Shown here in pieces: positions 12,001 through 22,600 of a DNA stretch of 64,000 nt (the first letter of the stretch is position 1; each line of letters opens with the position of its first letter). The notes under the pieces were generated by a model. The model had not been told where the DNA came from. It worked only from the letters and a program-made list of their open reading frames with translations, and made no database searches. The stretch is from Pisaster brevispinus. Its lineage: Eukaryota > Echinodermata > Asteroidea > Forcipulatida > Asteriidae. Both the position numbers and the translations under genes were made by a program. The DNA lies in NCBI GenBank assembly GCA_023634235.1, contig JAMKCF010000007.1:17986592-18050591 (forward strand), read 5' to 3'.

Positions 12001-15000
12001 TCTCTTTCCAATGATGGTAAGCTTGGGTATGGAGGGTGAACATGGACAAAACTACAGCTTTATTACAAATCGCCTTTGTGCTCAGGCTCGAGTGCTTTTT
12101 TATGTGCAAGCTTGGTCGACTAAAGTCGCCAATGGTAAGGAAGAGGGGACATGAGTGCAGTCGACTAAAGTCGCCTATGGTAAGGAAAGGGTTAAAAGCA
12201 GTGCTGTAGTTTCAATCTGAAAGCTCACTGATTATTCAGTTAATACAAGTACCAATCTTCAAGGAATTATTTAATCCAAAACCAAAAATCAAAGCTGACA
12301 AAAATAGCAGTCGAAGACCCTTGACTGTAACAATCATTATAAGTCTGCTATTAACCTATACAAAATCACTAACCAAACATCAACTGCTATTTGTTGTTCT
12401 CTCTGAAACATTAAAGTGTGAATTTGATGAAGTTTTCACAGGTTGGTTGGAAAGTGTGTTAATTGAAACTAGGAATACAATTATTTGATATTCCAAAAGA
12501 AATACTGAAATTTGTCTTTTACTCTTAACCCTCTATATAAGGTGACCCCCAAGTCTTCTTACATGTAAATCTCTGGCTGGTAATTGTTTCCCTGTTTAGT
12601 GTAAGCGATATGTGCATAGCAAATACGTGTACTTGTACTGGCATTTGAATTTGTCACTGTAACTGTCAGTGCTTTTAGACACTGGTCTTTCTACTAGTTG
12701 TTATTACCTATTGATGTAATCTCAGTCCTGCTTGCCTTGGCAGAATTTAAATCCAGCTTCCTCAAATTCTTGCAGATGATTTTGGTGAGACCAGCATCTG
12801 TGATGTCACAATCTTCAAGGTTAAGAACCTTTGTTCCACTGTGTATGACCTGCAATTAACAAGTTAAACTTGAGTTGGGTCGACAGTGGTTGTGGCTGTT
12901 TTGTTTGTTTCTTGTTTTGCTTGTTTGTTGGGGTGTTTGTTTGTTTGTTTGTTTGTTTTCTTTTGGGGGTTTTTAGAGGGAGGGCCACCCAATTAAACAC
13001 TTTGCGTACAAATTTAAGTTGCGGTCTTCAAATTAAAGCTCAAATAAAAAAAAATCTTAACAGTCAATGTGCTGCGCTCACAATACTCTTATAACCTGAT
13101 AATCACTGGCACAAGTCCAGTCATTTTAGCGTTGTTTCTTTGACCTTTTAACTGAATGGGTCCAGTGATCAAACACAATAACACTTAAAGTATTAAACCT
13201 TTGTTATTTTTGGTTAGATTTCTCAAGCAGTGTCCAAATTCAGCAACTTCGGCTACAGCTATTGGCTACAATGACAACGTTGAAGAATAGAATTTGTTTT
13301 TCATTCTGGCCAGCCGTAGCCATTGCAGAAGCCATCAATTAAGACATGGCCTAAGTCAAATCCTCCCAGAAGTGCAGCAAATGAAAAAAAAAGCTTCCAA
13401 AATGAAACAGTTAAGCTCTGATCTTGTTTAGATATTTTCTGTAATCTTGTGGTGATTTTCTTCAACATTCCTAGCCCTGTTTGAAGGGATGGCCTGAGAC
13501 AAGACATGAGACAGGGCTTTCATTGACAAATGAAATATGTTCAATGAAGTAGAATTAAAGTCTAGGTTTGATATGAGTCTGAATGGGAAGTGTAAGTCAG
13601 AGGGTTGGTTTTGGACAGTTCATCTTGTTTTGAACTTCCAGCAAATTTGAGCACCCCATTCCCAAAACCTGCGGCGTTGTAGGGGTGTCTACCCATTGGA
13701 ACTGAGGATTTTAACCAAGGGGATCCGGTTGTTATAATATAGCGAGGAGCTCCTCGCCTTCTTTTCAACCAATGGGAGAACAAATACAGTAGAAGTTTTT
13801 GATAAATGTGGCTTTCAAACTTTCAAACGTGTGTGTGTGTGCGTACTGTAGGCCCCTACTTGTAGCGACATTCAAACTGAGGACTAAATAACAAAAGGGA
13901 CAATAGGTCCATGGTTGCTACATATCACAAAGGAAAACAATGCAACCATTTTTGTCTGAGGACAAAGACTTGAGCAAGGAAGAGTCTACACATTGAAGCC
14001 TACACACTTTCAGGGTCCTACTTGTTTCAATTGAGGCAATAGGATCCATGGTAAGGTAAATGTCCCCAGTTGGACTGGAAGTGTATACAGAACCAATGGA
14101 AGCTGTTGCCAAAAAGTTAAAGTGCAAACAAAAGAGGGAAACTAATGATATATGAGGTCCCCCACGGCGTGTTGATACTCACTTGGGGTGTGTGTGGGGG
14201 GGGGGGGGGGGTACAGGCCAACACATTCAAACTGGGGGCCTTGTATAAGTAACAAAAGAGAACAATAGGGTCTCCAGTTGGGTGAAGATCCCCAGTTGGA
14301 AAGTGTGTACAGAACCAATTGGAACTGTTGCCAAAAAGTTTTGAGTATGAAACAAGAGACAAAGGAGGTGAGCGATCGCAGTGTTTACACACATGACTGT
14401 GTGACCATGGATTCCACAGTATGTAAGGGATCAGAGGGGAATGTGAAGAGGGTGAGGGAGACAGTTGGGGGATCATACCTTGTTAATTATCTCATCTGTC
14501 ACCAGGCCTCTTTTACACATCAGATGAAGCAGTTTATTCTTTATGTGAGGTGGCATACATTCTACTTCAGACAGGTAGTGTGGTAACACGCTGACAACAC
14601 TGCGAAGACTTCTGTTCATGGCGTCAAGGAAATCAAGAAAGCAGAAGCATTATGCACACGTACACATAGAACCTGTGAGAATATCTGTGTTTAAATTAAA
14701 GATAAATCCACCTTTTTGTAAAAATAATTTTATGTAAAAAAAACCTCAAAGATCATAGACCCCATGGTATAATAGGTCCAACATGTATGTCAGTAGCTTT
14801 AAGAACAATCAGAGCACAAAGTAGGCCTATTGGCTCTACTTACTGTGTAAGTGAACAATCAGCGCCAAAGTATCCAATCTTTGGTGAGGGTTTACTGGTT
14901 ACACACACGTGTAGATTCGTAAAGAATGTTTGCCTGTAGTGTATGTACATGTATGCGTGAATACTGTTACTATTTTCATGAAGCATTCTTGGCTTTGAAC

Positions 15001-16705
15001 GGTTAGCGCAGACATCTTTCGCTAACCCGTTAGCAGAAAATGATGACTCTGTGCAGAATGTGTGCAAGTGCAGAATTCCACAATAAGCAGCCCAATGAAC
15101 TTGGTCCCCATGGTCCCAGATAAAAGAAATATCTAGTATAAAGAAAGGATCTAAACATCACTCAATCATTTTTTTTATTGTGTAAGTTACAAGTACAACT
15201 CAAGTCCGTTACTTTAATTTAAATAATCATGGAGGAAGAAATAGACTACTTGACCCTTCTAATTCTGCGAATGGTAGTGATTGCTTGGTGCCGAGTTTGT
15301 TAATCAAAAATAGGCCGGTGCCGAGTTCGTATGGTACCGAGTTTGTAGGTACCGAGTTTGCGAGGTGCCGAAGTGTCCGGTATTCGTAGCAGGTGCCAAT
15401 GGTATTGCAAAACTTGCTACACTGTACAGTCATTTGACCAGTTCGGGATCACTTTTTGAATTCACATTGTTTTTGGTTGCAATCTCTTTGACATTTTAAA
15501 CAAAAAAGTTTATCAGTTTACCTAAACATGTTATAAAACTCACCAAGTATCCACTGACAAAAAAAGATTAGTACTTTTGAAGAGGCTTTGAGAAAAGTAT
15601 TGTCACCTGTTTGACCAGTTCAGGATCAGTTGATTCTATTCTGAATCAGTAGCTTGCCCTCTATTGCAAACCAATACTCCCATTCATAAAACTGTCTCTC
15701 AAGAACACAAACTTCACAAGCGTGTTGGCATGGACATGGACTTCCTTTCTCCAGAGAATTTCATGCAAGTGTATTCAACAGCAGTGCAAAAATCCAGCAA
15801 CAAAAACACAAAACAACAGCAAAGGCAAATGAAAAGGTGAAGCACGCCTAAAAGCAACATTGACCCAAATATCTATTCTTACAGTCGCAATTTCCTCCTC
15901 CAAGTTTCATTTTCTCACAAAAAAACAATATTCCTACAAGAATTTGTTGAAGAAATGTATCTTAAAAGCAACAAATAAACTTTCGACTGCAGCAGTAAGA
16001 TTTTACCTCACTGAGTGCGGCACCATTTGACGCAATGAGAGATGCTGAGTAGTGAGTGATCCCGAACTGGTCAAGGGTACGATGCCCCCCAAAAGACGAT
16101 TTCGGTAATTTCGTCTCCTCAAAAAAACAAGACGACTGCTCAGTATTTACCTGAAATATTTTTAACACATTCTAAGCATTTAACATAAATTTGATTCGCC
16201 CTGGCGTTCAAATTTTAAAGGTGAGAAGTTTTAACAGCGTTTTTCAACCAACATTTTTTTAACAAAATAATGATCAAAATCGCAGACAAACTTCAACATG
16301 TTCAAGAAAATGGCCATAATTTATTTGTTGATGAAGTTTGGAACCTTATTTTGGGTTTGTTGGTTTATTGCATGTTATTCTTCACATGTATCAACAGAAA
16401 TTGGTAATGTGAGAAGTAACTTAATTATGGGGTTGTTGCAAAGTTGAAGTGATCCCGAACTGGTCAATGATCCCGAACTGGTCAAATGACTGTATTTTCA
16501 TTTTGTATACAAAACAAAAAGTAAACATGAAGTTTAACTGTTTTGAGCAGCTTTCAGTTGGCCGCATATTGCCGAAAATGACCGGGAAAACCTATATATT
16601 ACATTGAGAATAATCACATGACTGTCACGGTGACAAAAAAATCCTTACTTACATTGTAAGCAGTGATGGAAGTGTATAGCTGTTGTTGTTCAAATCGTCC
16701 GCCAT
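9027..16705 (-). CDS. AMN1: AMN1 homolog, leucine-rich-repeat protein, six coding exons, 263 aa
   Basis: Coding exons on the minus strand are 16705-16653, 14611-14479, 12849-12708, 11456-11239, 10357-10189 and 9103-9027; all junction phases agree and the sum is 792 nt including TGA. The protein is close in length to vertebrate AMN1 (about 258 aa) and aligns along it: CMPPHIKNKLLHLM near the N-terminus, then cysteine-containing LRRs such as LNLEDCDITDAG, RRCLNVTDDGVIALAKSC, NIGGCHLIRDASLLAIA and HMDHCIHLTDDSVEAIASFC, and the family ending KQVTWTIY-stop. AMN1 proteins are FBXL-type LRR proteins without an F-box; yeast Amn1 antagonises the mitotic exit network, while the animal role is poorly defined. 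Intron 4 (11238-10358) uses a GC donor (AAG|GCAAGT). Introns 1 and 3 contain DNA transposons. The final coding exon is only 25 codons and was placed by phase and the conserved C-terminus. Confidence 0.93.
9261..9328 (-). repeat. tRNA-derived SINE head
   Basis: On the minus strand: GGATAGCTCAGATGGTAGAG (A box) and CAGGTTCAAGTCCCGG (B box) at tRNA-like spacing. The acceptor stem does not pair, so it is a SINE or tRNA pseudogene, not a functional tRNA. It lies 3' of the last AMN1 coding exon side, in intron 5. Confidence 0.75.
9521..9770 (+). repeat. tRNA-derived SINE(s), family S
   Basis: A tRNA-like head (GCTCTCAGTTGGTAGAGCGC and CACAGGTTCAAGTC) is followed at about 9660 by a second B-box-like GTGGGTTCGAATC and then a tail with TTTTTTTCACAGGACTTGG and CACTGAGTATACATCAGTGT. 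The tail matches the SINE at 35843-36000. AMN1 intron 5. Confidence 0.75.
11587..12191. mobile_element. Non-autonomous piggyBac-type element (605 bp) in AMN1 intron 3
   Basis: TTAA at 11583-11586 and 12192-12195 flanks inverted ends beginning CCCTTTCGTTACC and CCCTTTCCTTACC (12 of 13 identical). TTAA duplication and CCC-starting ends are the signature of piggyBac elements. Near the right end GTCGACTAAAGTCGCC occurs twice 45 bp apart (12115, 12160). No transposase frame is present, so it would depend on a full-length element elsewhere. Confidence 0.8.
12898..12970 (+). repeat. GTTT/GGGGTGTT minisatellite, third tract
   Basis: Same unit and orientation as the tracts at 1333 and 6513. It lies in AMN1 intron 2, about 50 bp upstream of exon 3 in the direction of transcription. 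Confidence 0.85.
13830..14345. repeat. Dispersed repeat D, two tandem diverged units
   Basis: Two units (about 13830-14160 and 14185-14345) share GGACAATAGG, CCCCAGTTGG and GAACCAATGGAAGCTGTTGC-type blocks. The same blocks recur at 36375-36750. A (TG)n/(G)n tract separates the units. AMN1 intron 2. Confidence 0.8.
15427..16492. mobile_element. Non-autonomous Tc1/mariner-type element (1066 bp) in AMN1 intron 1
   Basis: TA dinucleotides at 15425 and 16493 flank perfect 25-bp inverted ends starting CAGTCATTTGACCAGTTCGG. An 18-bp motif, TTGACCAGTTCGGGATCA, occurs at 15434 and (one mismatch) 15611 on the plus strand, and inverted at 16057-16074, 16450-16467 and 16468-16485. This inner-plus-outer arrangement resembles the IR/DR transposase sites of some Tc1-family elements. 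No transposase frame is present. Confidence 0.88.
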
Positions 16706-16710
16706 CTTCG
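16699..16710 (-). promoter_or_regulatory. YY1-like motif over the AMN1 start codon
   Basis: The minus strand reads CGAAGATGGCGG here, a close match to the YY1 consensus AAGATGGCGGC, placed so that its ATG is the AMN1 initiation codon. This arrangement is typical of short-5'UTR housekeeping promoters in animals, suggesting transcription starts shortly upstream (above 16710). Motif seen; promoter role inferred. Confidence 0.5.
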
Positions 16711-16799
16711 TGTATTTTGCGTTCTTTTTTCACATCAAAACAAAACTAAGAGAAAATGTCCAACAGAGGGCGCTACTTAGAAGCGCTGTGGGCGCTCAG

Positions 16800-17245
16800 T
16801 CTAATAACAATTATTTTTAAAAATTGCTAATGTTCAAAAACTCAAACATTTTTTAGTCTCTCAGCCTCTTGAAAAACCAATCAAACATATTTTCAGACAA
16901 CTAAACTTCAGATTTCTTTGCACTTTTGGCAGGTCAGCCGTTTGGAATTTTTGCTAATTACCCCAGAAAAAAAACACCCCGAAATTGTGCTTCTTCCCAA
17001 ACCGATTTGCTGCCAGTTTTCGTGAAGCATTTATCGACTTCCCAAGCCAAATAGGACGAAATTTAAAAGCCTAAATTTATCCAGTCTCTTAAAAAGTTTA
17101 AACACAGAACCCCCAGGTTCGCATAGATTGTTATATTTACACAGTCTATTAATTGCATGACCCCCAAAACGTTATTATTCAAACGTAACTGTGGGTTTAC
17201 AAAAAAATGATTATTAGTTTTTGGCGCATGAGTTATGCTTACTAA
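16800..17245 (-). repeat. Dispersed repeat C, copy 1
   Basis: Reverse-complement partner of about 62120-62570. Colinear shared blocks include CTCAGCCTCTTGAAAA, GGTCAGCCGTTTGGAATTTT, ACAGAACCCCCAGGTT and TGCGCCAAA. It ends near an AGAGGGCGCT motif at both sites. No coding capacity. Confidence 0.85.
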
Positions 17246-19656
17246 AATCATATCGCTCCCCGACTGCAGCTGCAGTATCCTGCTAATTTTTGCTTAGCAG
17301 AAAAAGGCTAAGTAACCCCATGAAGTTGGGCTCAGCCTAGCTGCGGGCCGCATGATCGACGCATATGGTCACCTAATGATCTCGACCTTCACTCAAAAAG
17401 TAGAAGCACGAAGGTTTTTTTTACGGAACTGAGCTTTTCTAAAAACCCAGTGTCATGCTAAAATAGTGTCCGCTGAGCATGCGCAGTGGACGCAGGACAC
17501 TATTTATTTTGGCATGTTCACGTGCCAAATAGTGTCCGGTGCCAAAATAGTGTCCGGGCGAACTGGATAGGAATGGCCAGTATTTTGCAAGATAACCGAT
17601 CGGTGCAAAGAATAAAACAAAAACACATTATTTTCCTGGAATTCATAATTCCTCCTTTATTTTAATGTTACCCCATCTTTACTTTATGGGGAAACTGTAA
17701 ACAGTGTTTGTTATGTTTAAGTCACTTTCCCACGACTTCACGCTCCAGCGTGCACACACATCCGTGTTCAAAATGCACGTTCAATCAGTGAGAACCGTGT
17801 AATTCAATTAAAACAATCATGCAAATTTGGACCGAGAAGCTCGCATTTGACAGCAAAGACTGTTGAATAACTGTTTGGTTTGCGGTAACACCATGTGATA
17901 TCCTACTATTTACTGACAGAGTAGATTCGCTTAGCTTAGTGGATAGGGAGTTCTTGTTACTTTTTCACTGCTGAGGAGAGAGAAAACTTCGGTCTCTTAT
18001 GTTTTGTTGAAAGCTGAGGAAAAGTCCATGTGCCTTGGATTGTCAGCATCTTGGATTGTCTGCCTTGGGTTGTCAGCATTAGCATCTTGCAATCAGGAAG
18101 ATTTTGTCCAACAATCAGGAAGATATTTTGAACTACATTCAACATGATAGGGAAAACGTTTCCATAATCGGGTAGATTTCATACTTCGTTCTGCAGAACA
18201 TAAAAATATGGGTTTATTTTCAGGGGAACTTTCTGCAGAATCAGGGAGAGTTGGCAGCTCTGTGGTCTTTTGAATAGCTTGCTTCCACATTGACTTACAG
18301 TTTATCTGATTTCCCAAAAAATGTTAAGATGTGTTTTAATAAACACCATAGTGATTTGTATTGTGACATCATTGACTATTAATTCGGCTTAAACTTCATT
18401 TTTAGACAAATCTAGTCTTTAAGAAAAGTCGAGCTATGGATCTCACAAGTGATGGTACATGTACATGTACAGTATTCAACTTGCAAGGGTTTTTCTCGAG
18501 ACAGTCAAGTTGTCTTGGACTGAGCTGTAGGTCTCCTTATTAGCCAGAAGAATTTTGAAGACTTTCAAAGGCATTGCACACTAGAAAATGCTTGTGATAC
18601 CATGCCATTATTAATCAAAGATACATGCATGCTTAAATAAGATTTAAGCTTATTCCATTTTTTCCCCTTTTTTTTTATTTGTCTTTTGAAAACGGAAAAC
18701 AGTCAAATTTCTTAAGTATTTTTTTTTATAAACAAGTATCAATTGAACAGAATCTACCTACTAAATCTACAACTCTTTATCAATGTCATTTTAATTTATG
18801 TTGATTGAATGTTGATGATTATTGGAAGCATGAATTCCACCAATTAAACATGCCTTGTTCTCAACCACAAGATGATGGCACATTGAGGAAGCTAATTTAG
18901 GAATTAACAATAAATTGATGCCATGATTTATTTTGCCTTTGAAAAACAATTATTGCATTCCTATGACAAATACAAACCCTTGAAAATATCACCACTTGTT
19001 ACAAATTTTGTTCCAAATTACTTGTCAACATTGTTTTTCCTGTTTACTGTCCCTTCCTATGATTCCTACTGTACTTTCCGCCTAAAAAAATTCAAACATT
19101 CCATCTGTTCATGTGTTACACTTTGTTATTTGAAGAATTCTTCACATATCTGTTTGAAGGACATTTCAGAGCTACAGATTGTTGTCATTTATACGCTTAT
19201 GAAGATCTGAGCCCACAAACTTGTTAAAAAAAATAATAAAGAAACAACTAATAAATAAGAGCATTTAAGCTAATTTCCAGGTAGCACTTAAACCATACTC
19301 TCCACATTTAGGAAGTTCCTTCCAGCACTTGTCGATAGAAATCCATATACTCCATTGCCCCACATCCTCATCATGGGATCAGGGGTTGTCCAGTTTCATT
19401 GTCTTTGTAGAAATTGTTATTGCAATCTTTGATTTCAAGACTTTATCCCTGCAAGATGCATCCCGGTCAATGCCTCATCAGATTAACTGCTGGCAGGAAG
19501 CAAGCCCTTTGCCCAGGTGGTAAGCACAGTCTTGTTCACACAAAACGCAAACTCTAGTTCAGTTTACATGACCAGAAACACTTTCCGAGAAGGTTGAACA
19601 TGTATTTTAGTCAAATCGAGTCTTGTTTTATCATGTGACTGCTGTGTGTGGCAAGT
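17246..19656. other. Intergenic, between the macro-domain gene 3' end and the AMN1 promoter
   Basis: Holds a small AATAGTGTCCG cluster with inverted arms (17455-17570) that includes a GCATGCGCAG (NRF1-like) core, and otherwise AT-rich DNA. No exon was recognised. Confidence 0.5.
17455..17570. repeat. AATAGTGTCCG inverted/direct repeat cluster
   Basis: AAAATAGTGTCCG occurs at the left, its complement CGGACACTATTT-like sequence follows about 35 bp later, and two more direct copies end the cluster. The spacer contains GAGCATGCGCAGTG. A small foldback element is most likely. Confidence 0.65.
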
Positions 19657-22600
19657 CTACACATCATTACTGGCTTTCCCATCAGCTGTCCTCATGATAG
19701 ACAAATTCACCAAACTCAGTCTGATCAAGCAAAAGACAAAAGAAAACAAGTTAACCATGTTAGCTTCAACCTCCACAGAGTTCGTTGTTTTGGACATACA
19801 GGCTTCCAGAAACTGCAAAGTTAAAGCAAGTATTCAGAAGAAAATAAGAGCGAAGAGGAGGCACGGGAAGAGGGTGTGGGTGTGGAGTGAGGAATCAAGC
19901 TCCTCAGCCACCTAGTGAAATTAGAGTTCCCAAATATGCTGTGCTGAAAAAGAGGTGTCAACATTTCTCACTTTCGATACAAGTAAATGAAAGTAAAGTA
20001 TCCACATTCGAAACAGGGCATCTTAGAGATATCTTTTAGCCTTGAGACAAAACCCTCCAAACTTCTTAGAGAGTGTTGTTGGGATAGATGAACCTACTCT
20101 CCACATCACTACAAATGTAAAACTAGGAGCTTGGACACAAGTCTGCTCCGTCATGAAGGTTTGGTGGCAAAGGAAGATTTATAAAAACATTATTGTTACA
20201 AGAGAAGAAATCCTAACAAATCTTAAACTTGAACAGTTATACTTACTGAGGATTGCATAAATCTGTGATGATCCCAAACTATTCCTAGACTGTCTGGGTT
20301 TCTTAGATCATCTCGAGACTTCAGTTCATAAATATCATAAGCACATTTCATCTGTGGAACAACACAAAATAATCTCAAGTTCTTTGAAAATTGCTAACTC
20401 TGATAATGTTACTGGCCTCTCACAACCACCATTGATAAGTTATTTGCTCCTGAATGCGTACGTGTGTGGGTTTGAATCAATCTGAAGCATCCCTGGATTT
20501 TTGGTGTAATGCCTAAATGCAAACCCCTCCCCCCCCCCATTCCCAACAATTACAGACCATACAACCACATTGTTGTTTATCCTGATGCCTTTAATTACAT
20601 GTACATCCTACAATCTTTGAACGCATCAGTAATTTTTTTTAAACTTGCTCTTATTTTAATACTTTTTTGACCCAAGCCCTACTTTCTCGGAACCCTCCCA
20701 CATTCACCAACACTGCTGTAGTATGCAAAACTTTTGTTCTCCAATAAGATAAGAATGCCCGGCCCCATGTCAATTTAAATTAATTTGGATATTCAGTTTT
20801 GATTCCATAAAACTTGGGCAAAACAAGAGGGATGGGTCAGCAGTGCTCAAATTTACCGTGATCTTATCTTAGGCCAATGAACTCACGAACAGATAAGTCT
20901 AGCATTATTGTGTTTCACAATTAATACTTCAATGTGTAATACCTTTTTTTTTAAATGATGTTGATTTTAAAAATGTCTCAATTTTGTTGAGTATTGAAGT
21001 ATACATGTACTTGCCCATGTTAAGACAAATGAGATAAACCTACCCTAAGTGCTTGTTCAAATAAAACCAGTTGTATGTTAAACTGTGTGAATAGATTTTT
21101 TAAAATTCTGGTCCTGTAAAAGTTTGGAGCTACAAGCCCTGTGGTCTCAAAGAATGTTTCAGGCAAGTTTGAGCCCATGTCAGATACCATCAGGACAATG
21201 TAAAATACAAAGCTGACACAATTGGTCAATTCCAGAGCTTTGCTTACCTGTTTTGCACATTTAGTTGGAGGCATACAACCGACTGACGTTGCCAGGCCAG
21301 AGCAGAGAACACTTCGTATAGGAATTGAGTCAGGCCGGGAGTTATGTTTTTGGACTGTGGAGATTTGCAATGATGAAAACAGAAATCAGAAAAGCTGGAA
21401 CACTAAGTAAAGTACTGGTATAACACTTCAGCATAATCCTGACTATCCTCTTAATAACTCACACCCGGGACAGTTTATCCTTTCTGATTGGTCGAGAGGA
21501 GATCACATGGCCATGTTTAAACAATGGATATAAAACATACATGTATTGAGAAGTGTTTAAACACACGCATGGCGCGCAAGCTTACACAGACGCTATTTTA
21601 CGCGTAACGCTAATGTAAAATCTATTAGTACGGGCGTGTACACACCACCATTGAGAACTGCATGCAATTTGACCCTTTGCAAAACTAAGCCCGAGAATGT
21701 GACAGGAAATGGAATTTTACTGAAAAGGTTTACAGATTTTCCAACATACCTTTTTTTGCATTTATGAATGGAAATAAAGAGCAATGACTCAGTCTTCTGG
21801 CCGTTTAAAACCTTGTAGGGTCGTGGCAGTGTGATAAAAGAAAATGCCCCTACGAACACCCCTAGTAGTGACAGTGTATGCATTTTGGCCTTTGTACAAA
21901 GAGGGAAGCACTGAACAAGTCTAGTTTTGTAAGTTGATGTAGAACTCTGGATGAGATGATTCATTAGTATTTCAATTATTAGAGGATACCAAAGTAGACA
22001 TAGAACCAATTTCACAAGTCAGGTTTTCAATCTTCCAACCCCCAGGACTGGACTCGAACCAGGCCCACTAAAGTAAACATGCAGGAAAATACACCACTGC
22101 ACTGTACAACTACCTACAATATAACTAACCTGCGAGAATAATAGCTCTGAATGCCAAGTATGAGTTGTTACTACTAGAGACGTCTTCTGGTACCCTCATG
22201 GTGGGGGCTGAGATGAGGAACTTGATCGGGGTACCTTGGTTGAAGGCCCCCCAGCAGGAATTACGATCTGATTTACCCCAGAACTGCTGGCAAGTTGGGA
22301 CAATCAGTGCATCTCCCTGTCATACACACAACATCAGAGCATTTTTCGTAATGCAGTTGGTACTACTGACATGTCCAATGTTTTCCCAAATTACATCATC
22401 ATTAACCTTCTTACTTTGTGCACCATTTGGCAATTAGCTGACTCTGTACTGTGCAGTGTGCGGATTGTCTAGTTTGTATCATTCAAAACAATGTGGATGA
22501 TTATGAATGGTTAGACGCGGCCAACAGAGGATTTTATGGCCTCCTGATTGGCCACATTGAGAGTGAGAGCATGGGACAGCCAATCTGCGGGTGAGTTTTG

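Noticed and set aside
21593..22015. 140-codon minus-strand frame
   Set aside because: It falls between well-defined exons 5 and 6 of the macro-domain gene, whose junction phase excludes it; no homology.
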